Shown here one piece after another: positions 10,715 to 21,385 of a DNA stretch of 32,798 nt. Below the pieces are notes generated by a model. The model did not search any database and was not told the DNA's origin. It was given only the letters and a program-made list of their open reading frames with translations. The stretch lies in assembly GCA_037074765.1 (NCBI GenBank), contig JBAMDO010000361.1, forward strand, positions 1 through 32,798, read 5' to 3'. The DNA is from Mansonella perstans (Eukaryota > Nematoda > Chromadorea > Rhabditida > Onchocercidae). The stretch's first letter is position 1; every line of letters begins with the position of its first letter. The translations under genes and the position numbers were made by a program.

Positions 10715-12525
10715 CCAGTTCCGTAGTTGATCGCACGCAGTGGAACTTCGCGATTAATTTACTGCAAAAGACAGCAAGAGATGATGAATCAGCCGTCCTA
10801 TCTCCTTTTGGAGTGACAAGATCACTTTTCATGGCTTACCTTGCAACATCTGGCAAAGCGAAGAAGCAATTATTTGATGTTATAGGAGGAAGTAATTATC
10901 GATTAGAAATTTTAAGCTTGAAAAATTGGCTTTGTTATTCAAAAACTGCTGAAAACGTATCCCATAGCTCATGTTTCAAAATTTTGCCTATCGACCAACG
11001 ATAGGAAAGTCAAAAAGATAAATATAATCGAAAAATGTTAAATTAACTATGAATTAAATTCTCAGCTGCAAGCATACCAGAATTTCGAATATACTTCAAG
11101 AGAATTCTGGATGATATCGAGCGGGCAGAAGACAGTGATTACGTTTTGTATTTAATAAATCAGTTTTATGTAAAGGAGGAATTACAAACAAAAAAAAGCT
11201 TCCCAAGTATACTTCGGGCTTACTGCAACGCGACATTGTCTAAAATCAATTTGGCGGAGAAAGACGACATTTTTGAGGTATGATCAGATTATGACAAATA
11301 AAAATAGAGTGAGATGAAGTTAAAACGAATAGGTGAAATGATCGCTGTTGCTATTATTTCTTTAACCTACAAATTTCATCATTAGATTTAGATTTTGTGA
11401 AGTAAAACTCCTTTTTAGGAAATGGATAATTGGATTTCGTTTAAAGAAGATAATAGAATGGCAGATGTGATAACAGTGGATAATGCCATAAATGATACCT
11501 ATATATTGCTTATGAATAGAATTTATTTCAAAGGCACTTGGAACAAACAATTCATGCGGGAATTAACTGTCAAAAGAAATTTTTACATTTCTGGAGAAGA
11601 AACGGCACTGGTAAATATGTTAATGTTTGTTGTAATTAAAAGTCCTTGATTACTGATCTTTGAATATTCCACTTAATTATCTTCGTTTATCATCATTCAG
11701 ATATCGATGATGTACAAAACGGAAGATGTACTGTATTATGCAGACAATCTTGTGAAACTTATCAAAATGCCTTACATTGGTGATAAAGTAGAGATGGTTC
11801 TCATATTGCCACAAAAACGTTTTGGCTTATCTGATGTGCTAAAAAATTTGACAGGCGAAAAGCTATTCAATTATATTGGTAATGCAAAGAAGAAACATAT
11901 TCATGTAAGTCATTCATTCAATTCTAATTATTTATTAAACAAGTTAGTGCTATGACTGTGAAAGGCAAAAAAATTCCGGTAGTTGATTTTTTTGCTTATT
12001 TTATTCATCTCTATTCCTTAAAAAATGTTGGAGTATTTTGATAATATCAATTAAAAGTTATTTTAATTTCAGATTACACTGCCAAAATTCCGAGTGGAAG
12101 GAAGAATTGATCTAAAAATGTGCTGAGGCAAACTGGCATCATAAATGTGTTAGGATGGAATACATATTTCGGAGAGCTTCTAAACAAACAAACAGAACGA
12201 ATTTCTGCGAATAAATTTATACATTCAGGAGTCATTGAGGTTTGTGTGAATTTTTCTTTATTGAAAATTTTAATGAAAGCTTTTTTTTTGATGGATAATT
12301 TGGAAAACTTAAAGGCTTCAATCATTTACTTCAGCCGCTTACAATCACTTACAGGTAAGTGAAAAAGGTACGGAACCAGTTGAAGATCTTCAACTCACTG
12401 CAAATAAGTTTTATCGACTATCTCACCACTATTTTCTTGCTGATCAACCATTCCTGTTTGCAATCATTAAGGACTTGAAAATCGTCCTGTTTGCAGGCCA
12501 ATTTGTCAGGCCATCCCTTGAATAA
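10537..12525 (+). CDS. secreted serpin, seven exons, one apparent frameshift
   Basis: Serpins are single-use protease inhibitors, although some are non-inhibitory. Exons: 10537-10610, 10719-10891, 11066-11277, 11419-11610, 11701-11904, 12073-12239, 12355-12525. Exon 1 starts MINQISNSVLLLIASIQ, a typical signal peptide, and its phase fits exon 2. Family landmarks follow: WNFAINLLQK and SPFGVTRSLFMAYLATSG near the N-terminus, NRIYFKGTWNKQF, SMMYKTEDVLYYAD, KMPYIGDKVEMVLILPQ, ITLPKFRVEG, then EKGTE before the reactive loop and DQPFLFAI near the C-terminus. The exons sum to 1193 nt. One base is missing in the A-run at 12114-12118; with it counted, the model is 397 residues, a normal serpin length. 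As written, the frame stops in exon 6. The loop hinge reads PVED where inhibitory serpins have small residues. Filarial serpins are known secreted proteins, which fits the signal peptide. Confidence 0.9.
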
Positions 12526-12549
12526 TTTTTATTTTTATACTGGGCTTGC

Positions 12550-12555
12550 AATAAA
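12550..12555 (+). terminator. candidate polyadenylation signal AATAAA for the serpin
   Basis: AATAAA lies 25 nt after the serpin TAA stop, a normal position for a nematode poly(A) signal with a short 3' UTR. Confidence 0.6.
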
Positions 12556-13270
12556 TTTTCGATTTACACCCAACATCTGGATTACCAAGTCATGAAAAAT
12601 TTTAATTTTTAATGCATAAAATTATATTTGAAAACATACATTAAGAAAATAGCGAATGAAACAAAATGATCGATTAAACTTCATTGTTTATGAAAAATCA
12701 CTTCAAAAGTAAACTTTATTAAACCAGTGATTATCGAAATATTTCAGATATACATTGCAGACATAATTGTTAGTAATTAGCTGCTTGAATATGTCGTACA
12801 CATTAAATCACAATTGCTCGAAATTGTTTGAACGGATTTTTTAGTTTAAACATTAAATTCCGATTCCTCGTGTTTTATTAGCGTTATTCGTATGAAATGA
12901 GGGATAGCAAAGACAATTACAAACAGATCAGGAAATTCAGTCTGAAGTATAAATTATCAATTGATATTTTGATCGTTCTGATTCTTACGCACCTTTTTGC
13001 ACGCCTTCTGATATAAATTGTTCACTCGTTGACTTCTAAACTCAACTATCCATCATTTTACTACAAGTGTTAAGCTACTTTTGGAGATCAAAAAGCACAT
13101 TCATTAACTTCCAATTGCTGTTAGGAAAATGTGAATGTAAGAGAAAATGTGTGAAAAGTAATTCGCCGGTTAAAAAATATTTGAACAATTGATCGCATAA
13201 TCCCAATCAATGTAAAATAAAAAGTTGTTATTGAAGCATCTCTGTCATTTTAAAAACTCTGTTTACCGTC
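12556..13270. other. intergenic region between the serpin and the small secreted protein gene
   Basis: A+T-rich sequence with no supported coding frame. It should contain the promoter of the plus-strand gene starting at 13271; an A+T-rich TATA-like stretch (AAAATAAAAAG) lies near 13213. Confidence 0.4.
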
Positions 13271-13552
13271 ATGCCGATGAAACAAATTATTTTGTTCAAC
13301 TTTCTGCTTTACGTCATTTCGGCTCGGAATGAAACGTTTGCTAAACTTAATCTCGATACCAATGAAATTAACACAAATGTTGATCATCTTGGTTGCACAC
13401 AACAAGATGTTTTGAACCGTGTTCAACAGCTCACCGATCTTGCACCAGATCAACTGGACGATGCGAATAATGATTTCTCGAATAACTTTGATATCTCCAA
13501 CGATTGCGATTTGGAGTCACTTAACAATTGCGACCATGATAATGATACATAG
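13271..13552 (+). CDS. putative small secreted acidic protein, family unknown
   Basis: This single-exon frame encodes 93 residues. It begins MPMKQIILFNFLLYVISA, a good signal peptide with a short basic start, a hydrophobic core and small residues before a likely cleavage site. The mature part is hydrophilic and strongly Asp/Asn-rich, with one N-glycosylation sequon (NET) near its start and three cysteines (LGC, NDC, NNC). The odd Cys count argues against a simple intramolecular disulfide pattern. Base composition is less A+T-rich than the flanks, which supports real coding. It sits between the serpin and its broken duplicate. I do not recognise the family. A further 3' exon is possible, but no clear donor precedes the TAG stop. 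Confidence 0.5.
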   Translation: MPMKQIILFNFLLYVISARNETFAKLNLDTNEINTNVDHLGCTQQDVLNRVQQLTDLAPDQLDDANNDFSNNFDISNDCDLESLNNCDHDNDT

Positions 13553-14120
13553 TAGTTAACGAGGAAATAATGATGAAGATTCACAAAATGGCGTTTTGCC
13601 CACTCCTGCATTTCATTAATCCACTTAGTTTTAGGAAATTGAGGACAAGAACAATGAAGAGTGAGGTTTCATTATAGCTTCTTGGATTCTGCTTAGTCTT
13701 AAGTAAGGTATGTTTCATGTCCATATGAGTAAATGAGAATTGATTTTATCTGAAAGATAAATGCTGCAAAAAAAACTTGTTTAATCTTTTGCTTAATTTT
13801 TTTATTACCTTAAACTCAATGATATTACAACAAATTCACATTTCATTCAATACTTGAATTATTCCTGCCACATAAGTTCTGCTTTGGCCAACAAAGCGAG
13901 GGATATTTTTTACTCGCCGAAATTCTTTTTTGCTTTTTTTTCTAAGGTACGAAATAGGTTTAGCAACTAATTTGAAGTATGAAATGTGTACAAGTAATTT
14001 AGGATGCGAAATAGGAACGAATGATCTGAAATGTGGAATACTTATGCAGGTAATCTGAAATATGAAGAAAAATTGCCATCGTTAACATATTGTTGATGAT
14101 ATGAAATAGGTACAAATTTT
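13553..14120. other. intergenic region with degenerate GAAAT-type repeats
   Basis: No coding frame is supported. Between about 13945 and 14110, short near-repeats such as GCGAAATAGG, TATGAAATGTG and CTGAAATATG recur about every 25-35 bp, suggesting an old, decayed tandem repeat next to copy B of the serpin duplication. Confidence 0.4.
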
Positions 14121-15311
14121 TTTTGAACAGGTTGGATGATATGCAAAACATATGAAATCCTCCGATATATTTTTTTATTGAAAATGTTTTTAGAACGAAA
14201 AAAATGATTCTGCATTTAAAAGGGAATGATTTACCAAGAGACCGTGCCAGTGCATAACTGCAAATCAGTATAATAAATACGTTCAGCATTTCTTCAGCAA
14301 CCGGTTCCGTAGGTTTGCCCATTTACTATCCATACCACTGTCGATCCACTCGCAAGTAGATTTAGATTTCAAAATTACTAATTCTGAAATTCTATTCATT
14401 CACTGATTTTATTCTTCAATATCATAATAATAATGCGTGAAGATCGAAAAAGTATTCGTGCCGAATGATAATTACAGCATTTTCAGTGTCGCATTGATAT
14501 TTCGGGATGATCAATTAAAAAAGCACCGCCGTACTGCTTCTCATTGCGAGCACTGAAATCATCTTTTTATTTGGAGAAATGTATTGGAATAAAATTTAAA
14601 ATTTCTTATGAATATTATTTTTGAAGCAACTAAATAATCTTCCATAACGATAACTTTCTTACTTTTCTACAATAACGGAATTTTTTTTTTGTAATTAAAC
14701 ACCCAACATCATATATTTCGGTTGGATGAATCTGTATAAATTCCATATCGTTATTTATAGACCGGCACGATTGACCATTGCATTACTATGATACTATGTA
14801 CCAGTGGTACTTTTAGAAAGGAAGAACAGCGAGGAACAATGTTTTACTCCTAAAAGCTGCGACAAACTTGGTAATGGCGTAATAGCAGCACTTGTTCCGC
14901 AGCGATATGTTTTGAAACGTTATATGAGTTGTTTTTTCTCAAACTTCGATGAACTCCCATAATTCTTTTAAAATAGTTTATCTTTTTGCAGTCTTGATGA
15001 GAATATCATTAGTAAATATTCTCTGAAAGATAGAAGAATCCAATAAAAAAAGACAGTTTATTACCAGTGTCCAATAAAGTAATTATGTCATCTCATTCAA
15101 TCACTGATTTCAGAAATTCCTCCAGTAAGGTAGGAAAGACGTGTTGGTTGAAACGAAAGCATTTACTTTTTCAATTATAGGCTCATCAAAAATGTACATC
15201 AGAGATGTTAATGGTATTTCAGCTGCTGCTACATTTTTAGACTTCAAAGTAATCGCGCAAATATCAGTCAGATCAATCGATAAACTCTATCTTCAAAATT
15301 GTAGATCCTGA
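14121..15311 (+). pseudogene. serpin pseudogene: duplicated 5' region and reactive-loop remnant
   Basis: 14121-14684 duplicates the 5' region of the intact serpin. The signal-peptide exon begins at ATG 14507-14509, but the fourth codon is TAA (14516-14518), so it cannot be translated. Homology ends at 14684 in a T-run, where the intact gene has its exon 2 acceptor; exon 2 is absent. Further on, after an acceptor ending at 15180, the frame 15183-15311 reads KMYIRDVNGISAAATFLDF, which resembles a serpin strand s5A and small-residue hinge (usual pattern EGTEAAAAT). A weaker echo of the serpin LPQ region (ALVPQRYVL) occurs near 14892-14920. The duplicated 5' end is certain; assigning the downstream pieces to the same dead gene is inference. 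Confidence 0.65.
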
Positions 15312-15607
15312 ACCTTATTTGATCGAAATTAAAGTTAAGAATCTCTTTATCATTTGAGCGGCAAATCAAGCGATCCTGAAGATGATGTGAGAGCTGAGTT
15401 CTGCTCTCATCAACGAAGTATGATGGAAATTACCACGTAGAAAAAATCATACTGGTTTAATTTCTGTTAAATTGGGCGGGAGCTAAATAATTTAGAAATA
15501 CTTTTAGACAGAGGAGATGATCAAACAGTACAAACAATTTAGATTTTCACATGAATCAGTTGATGAAAATGGTTGGTTTTGAGTTATCTCTTATTGCGAA
15601 ATAAGGA

Positions 15608-15654
15608 CACAACAATTATTACCTAAATTATCACAACAATTATTACCTAAATTT
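15608..15654. repeat. 24-bp tandem duplication
   Basis: CACAACAATTATTACCTAAA occurs at 15608 and again at 15632 with a 24-bp period. The two copies are nearly identical, so the duplication is recent. Confidence 0.9.
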
Positions 15655-16773
15655 GAATGTACGCTACTATCAAAAGTTGCTTCTTCGATGTCAAATTGCT
15701 TGTTATTTCCAGTTTCAATTTCCAATCATCCAAGCAACATTTTTAAGATTTTCTTCCTTCCATAAATTTATTATCTATTTCAATATTTCACTATTTACTT
15801 TTGAAGAAAAACTGAACCGCTTTATAATCACTGTACCGATCAAACAATAATAATGCTCTCCATATCATTGCACTTAATAATAAACAATTTTTTTTAAAAT
15901 TTCTACAGATCAATTTAATATGATTTTATTCCTTTATTTTCCACTTTGTTTAAAAAACAACTTTTTCTTCTTTTATCTCTCTTTGCAATGTATGTTACAA
16001 GTTTTGAGTTTTTTTCCACCAATTCTTGGAATTAAAATTTTTTTCAGTTATAAAAATAAAAATTTTCTTTCATCGACAACGATTAGTGATTTATGCAGAT
16101 ATATAGAAACAATTACTATGAACAGAGAGATTCTTACTGGAAAATAGTAAATATTATTATTCGTCGAAAAACGAAATCATAAAAAATGAATTATAATTAA
16201 TTATTAACAGACTGAGTAAGTTTTAACTTTTATAAACTTTAAAGAATCGGTTATGTCATTGCTGTAATTATTCACTGTAGTGAACGATCTTGGCTACTTG
16301 TTTGAGTTATTTTTTTGGCATTATTTGATTGACAAATTCTATCCGATTCTAAGTGCCAGTTAATACTTCCATCATTTGTTCACGTCTCTAATTCAAATGG
16401 CTGTCGAATTCCATTTGAAATTTCTGCTCTTTTTTTGGCTATTCTATTGGCTTCTACAAAATGAAATGGTTTGTTTGTTTATTTTTTTTAATTACAGAAT
16501 GTTTTGTAACTAATAAAACTGATCAATATCATTAATTAATTAGGTTAATTAGTTCAGGTTAAGAAAATTCGAATTTCGCACCAAATATTATGCATAATTA
16601 TTATAAAATTAATCATGTGCAAGATTTCTTTTTTTTTAATCTTTTTAACTCATAACCTAAAAATTTTTTTAACTGTTTGTTATTTCGGTATATTTTTGGT
16701 TAAAATTTTATCAATACTAATGAAAAATTTCACGAAAGTAATATTGCTCGAATAAGAAGTAACTTTAGGACAT

Positions 16774-16884
16774 TTAAAATACTGTGAAGTAATTGGAAAA
16801 ACATAGAATATTAAAATATTGTAAAGTAATTGAAAAAACAATTATTTAGCTAGAATATTAAAATACTGTGATAGCAATATCACA
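16774..16884. repeat. degenerate direct repeat ending in a hairpin
   Basis: Units starting TTAAAATACTGTGAAGTAAT occur at about 16774, 16811 (slightly diverged) and 16859 (shortened). The last runs into a perfect 7-bp hairpin, TGTGATA-gcaa-TATCACA, at 16867-16884. Confidence 0.7.
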
Positions 16885-17142
16885 ATTGCTGAATGAATTT
16901 TCTTCCATTTTTCCAATTTAAAATTATTGGAAATTTAGAGAAACTTAGAGTTTAAAAATTAAAATTTCTGCAGTTTTAGAGTTTAAAATAGATTGCAATT
17001 GATGAAATTAACTGAAAAGTTTTTATGTTTATTTAAAAATTCAATTACACATGTACAATAATATCAGTTATAATCAAAGGCTGTAAAGGAATCAAGGAGA
17101 TTTCAGAGAACGAATATCTGTAAACGAATAATATCTTGCAAG

Positions 17143-17233
17143 TTTATTTGGTAGCTTTTTACTTGGTAGTTTTTTTTTTTGTTTACTTGGTACTTGGTAG
17201 CTTCTTTCATTTAGTAGATTTACTTGGTAGCTG
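17143..17233. repeat. degenerate TTTACTTGGTAGCT repeat
   Basis: The word TTTACTTGGTAGCT or a close variant occurs four to five times in about 90 bp, separated by T-runs. It looks like a slippage-prone minisatellite. It lies just upstream of the POU remnant. Confidence 0.75.
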
Positions 17234-17234
17234 T

Positions 17235-17262
17235 TTCATACATTTTTAAATGCATGTATGAA
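17235..17262. repeat. 9-bp inverted repeat, 10-nt loop
   Basis: TTCATACAT (17235-17243) pairs perfectly with ATGTATGAA (17254-17262). It could form a small hairpin or be the end of an old mobile element; no partner copy was found. Confidence 0.7.
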
Positions 17263-17479
17263 CCTTCACTACAAGCACAGCTATTTCTACGGCTTTTCCA
17301 AATTATATTTTAAGTAAAGCTACGATGGAATGAAATATTTCAGGGCAAGCAAATATTTTCAAATTGGTACGAGCCTTTGCTCCAGAAATTAGCTGATGTA
17401 ATTTTCAAACATCCTATTCTGGTTACTGCGGCTATACTGATTTAGTTCCTTCTTTATTTTATTTTCGAAAAAATCAATG

Positions 17480-18017
17480 CGGCAAGTTCAATTACCAAGG
17501 AGGAAAGGATTGATCTGGATGAGCCGGAAAATTTTGCTCAGACATTGAGAAAATAGTGTATCAGATTTGGTAAGATAATAATAGTTTGATGGATTGTCAA
17601 CAAGTTTTTTGAGAGTTAGAAGATTCATCATGCTATAAAATATTGCGAAAAAAACAGCATTTTTTTTTCATTATTTATCTTTCTGAAGACAAGGATTGGT
17701 AAGATTTTCTCAATGAGAAGTAGAATTGATCATTTTCTCAATTGATTTGTAGCTGAAATTTGAAGAAATCAGAAATTTTGAATTTGATTTTTCTAGGTTT
17801 CACGCAAGATCATGCTGGTCATGCTCTTGGACTTTTGCGATCAACTGTATCACGTTTCGAAACACAAAAATTATCCTTAAATACCGTATGCAAATTACGG
17901 CTGTTGCTCAAAGAATGGTTGGAGGAAACGGAAACAACATTGGTCAACGGAGCAGAGAGAAGGGCTTGCTTCGTACAAAAATATTGTACAAATGATGCTG
18001 TGCAAAAACTGTGGTGA
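17480..18017 (+). pseudogene. POU-specific domain pseudogene (CEH-18-like or other POU factor)
   Basis: POU factors pair a POU-specific domain with a homeodomain to bind octamer-like DNA. Two pieces are visible. The first, ending at 17569, reads ERIDLDEPENFAQTLRK, then TAG at 17554-17556, then CIRFG. The second, 17797-18017, continues FTQDHAGHALG, then TVSRFETQKLSLNTVCKLRL and KEWLEE. The intron splits a Gly codon with gtaag and ttctag sites and the phases match. Three defects stand out. The TAG replaces a residue usually Gln or Arg. About eight residues of the helix 2-3 region (usually YGNVFSQTT) are missing. No homeodomain with a WFCNRR-type helix follows before the stop or within the next few kb. 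A preceding open stretch (17344-17446, GKQIFSNWYEPLLQKLADVI) may be an upstream exon but is unrecognised. Confidence 0.75.
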
Positions 18018-21000
18018 TATCGTTTATACTGAACCACAAAATCTTAAGTAACGATCACCAACTCCCAATTTCCTATCCGCTAAATTCAAATAATCACAAC
18101 ATTTGCGATTATCTTGAAACGAAGAACCAACCGTAATTGGATCCAAACCTTATTTGTCAAAAAAATTATGCGCACAGGATTATGAACTCATGCGTGTTCT
18201 ATTTTTGTTTCAAGAGATGATGTTACATGCTATACCGGTGATACTGATCTTAAAAGTTTGCAAAATTCATTCAACCATATTCACTTCGAATGCACTTTTG
18301 ATTTTATAGTACTACACAACTACGGTACATGTAATTTTTTCTTGCAGATAATCGTGCATAAAAAACTTTTCTCCAAACGATAATAAATAGAATTGAAGAT
18401 TAAAAACTTTTAATTCTATTATAGTGCATTCCATAAAATCTTTCATTACCATTCCGCCAGAAATTTTCCAATTAGAATTCTCAATTTAATTGTTAATTCA
18501 ATAAAATGGTTGCAGATAAAGTGCTATGACGAAAGTTATTTTGCAATATGATATCAGAAAAAGATAAAAGACTAAGAAATTTTAAAAATTTTTGGTGAGA
18601 ATCACAAAACAGTGTTGGAAAAATGAAAGCAAATTTGTAAGCAAAACATTAAATTAATTCGACAAACCTTCAACTGAAAAGAAAAAAATCAAAAGAAAGA
18701 CCTTGCAAGAATCTATGATTTACAAACGTTACCGTCATATGATGGAACCCTTCGAGAGACCTTATGGCATCATCAGTACTTGCTATAACTTTTCATCAGA
18801 TCCAAATAAATGTGAAGAACAAACACTCACAGGTATAAATCATCCAATGAGGATCACGCATTCATAAGCACATACCGATGAAAAAAAAAAAAAACCTTAT
18901 ATGACCAATAAATCTGTACCATGAAAATGAAAATAAAAGATTGCATCAAGCTAACAACGAAGACAATATGAAAGTAAATCAAATGAGCAGAATTCCAATA
19001 TTAAATAACACTAGAAACTGATTTTCATTATATTTGAATTAAATATCACTGAATCGATATATCTTTTTTAGAGATTTCATTATCCATTAAAATTGATATT
19101 ATATTAGTTCGGCTGCTCAGTTTGTGATATTTAGTGGTGGGTATATTATTCATAATTTAGGCTCACGCAGCAAAAAAAATGCAAATATGCTGTAACATGT
19201 GTGCAAGGCATCTGGAATTAGAAATATGAAAAACTGGATAAAATTGGATGAAAGATCAAAAAACAACTCTTCCCTAAGTAATAACTGACAAGCATAAGAC
19301 TAGCAAGTTTCAAGAATAACAAATTTTTAAGCTGCCATAAACAAGCATAACGAAAAACAATATCTTCCACTCTTTCTTTTTTCCATTTGTTCTCATCAAA
19401 TTCATTCTTGATGAAAAAAACAGACTACAAACTTGTGGTCTAAAAGCAAACAAATACTTGAAGTTATTCTTCTTCTTAACTTTATTTGACCATTGACCAT
19501 TTTTTGTGCTTGAGACGGATACAACATCCCTAACTTGCCGAAACCACCCAACTGTCGGTTCTGAGTTGAGTAAATGAAAGATCGTAGTCGCTCTTCATCC
19601 ACGTGCATCAATCAACCAAAATCTAGAAAAATATTATTTCGTCCAAAACAGAAAAAATTCTGGAAAAGTGAAACATTTGAAAAATTAAACAGTGCATTAC
19701 GAAGAAATGGGCATCATTATTGCAAAATGCCTTTATCAAGTTCAAATTTCAGAAGGGACTTCGCAAAAGAGAAGAACTGAACAGCGAATATTTTAATTGA
19801 TAACTATGTTAAATTTGAAAGAAACCTAGAATTTGCACACCTTAAGTATCCCACCAACCCAGAATGCATAATAGCTATCATCTGGTTTATTAACTCGACC
19901 ATGAAAACCTTCATCTTGTTTTTTACAACGCCCACCTCACAAGTCTTTTAATTTTTTTATGCGTCAGAACACTCTCATCCCATAGTTGTTCTGCCATTTG
20001 CTAATTGTAGCTATAGCACAAAATGTTGAGCCACCTGAAATTCAGAATACTTTTAACAACAATACGAATGGCATCAAAAGTTATAGTAACACCTTTTCAT
20101 CATCTTTAACGCTAACTATAAGATGATTCCAAACGCGTAAAATGCAAAAAACAAACTAAATGCTGAATCAGATTGATTCAACATTCAGTTTATTTCAATT
20201 TAAAGATTTATTTTAAGTACTACTCATTACTTGCTCTTGCTTTCATCAGTTCATTTAGAAAGTGTAAAATGATTGCTATTCATTTTTCTTTCATATTTTC
20301 GCTTTGAGCGTTATGTTTATTTCAACTTTTTTATACTTTCTGCAAATCTTTCGTATTTTCCTTTTTTTGTATTAATTTATTCAATCAGAAAAACAGAGAC
20401 ATGAATACTGAATAAATGACAGTTTGTTTGAAAAAATTCTTTTCACAAGTATTGAAATAAATTCTTTTCAAAACTGATAACCATAACTTTCAAGAAAAGG
20501 CGCTTGATCGATGATACATTCATATATATTTCAGTTCATGGATGAACTTCCAGAATGCTGAAAAGCTAATTTTCTTAGTTAAAAGCATTCGTAAAAAATA
20601 AGAAGTAATTTTATCATTTGGAAGTGACAAGAAAAGTATGATTGAAATAATTAACTCTAATTGTTAAGTGCTTTTTTGTGATAAGTTTTTTTCAGATATG
20701 CAAATTTTGATAATTTATTCTGCTAAATTATTCCATTGAAAATTGAAATAAAATGGTAAATAACAGAATTGTCTTCAAATTTATTTGTTGCATTGAATTT
20801 TAAATAGATTTTCCAGCAAAATTAGCACTTTTCTGATAATAAATTACAGTTTGAAAGATTAGATAATAAACTGAATATGACAGTTCAGTAAATTAAATTC
20901 GAATCAATAGCGGGAGAAATTCTTACCTTTTTTTCTCGTAACATTTCAAAAATAGTTTCAACTATGGGATTTCAGTTTTCAAACAATCCATTTCAAATGT

Positions 21001-21385
21001 AAACCACGTTACTTCCTTGTTGCAGATCGATATGATGTCTTACATGTCAGGGATTATTTAAAAGTTCTGGTATCTTTCCCAAAAGTTTGGGCACTATACC
21101 GGTATTTTCACAAGTTTTTAAACTTTGTCCAGATTTTACAAGATTGAATTACATCATTCATACGATTACGGATTATTACTGGAAGTACACTTTTGTCGAA
21201 ATTTGCGGTTTTTTATCATATTTCAAGAAATCATTTTTAGTACGTGATTGTAATTATTAAAAAATTAGATTTATCATTTCAGCTGTTCAATCGACCCACT
21301 AGTTTAATAGTTAGTGGTTAAAGTAGAATTTTCCGATGTTTAATTCGAAAAATCAGCAATGTATTCGATTAAATGACTTGTAGGA
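18018..21385. other. 3.4-kb gene-poor region upstream of WDR3
   Basis: No coding sequence is supported. A basic 68-residue frame at 19574-19780 (plus) overlaps a frame on the other strand and has no recognised domain. The right end should hold the WDR3 promoter. I looked here for the missing POU homeodomain and did not find it. Confidence 0.45.

Larger units (their letters stand above)
15312..17340. other. gene-poor A+T-rich region
   Basis: No coding sequence is supported. The plus-strand frames at 15653-15850 and 15920-16147 are rich in Phe, Ile, Leu and Lys and look like chance. The small tandem repeats found here are listed separately. Confidence 0.45.

Noticed and set aside
18661..18720. 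KRKKSKERP-like stretch as a POU homeodomain arm
   Set aside because: It runs into a stop and no recognition helix of WFCNRR type follows.
19402..19780. Two overlapping frames on opposite strands, one of them basic
   Set aside because: Neither has a domain, signal peptide or supported splice sites, and they may be mutual shadows.
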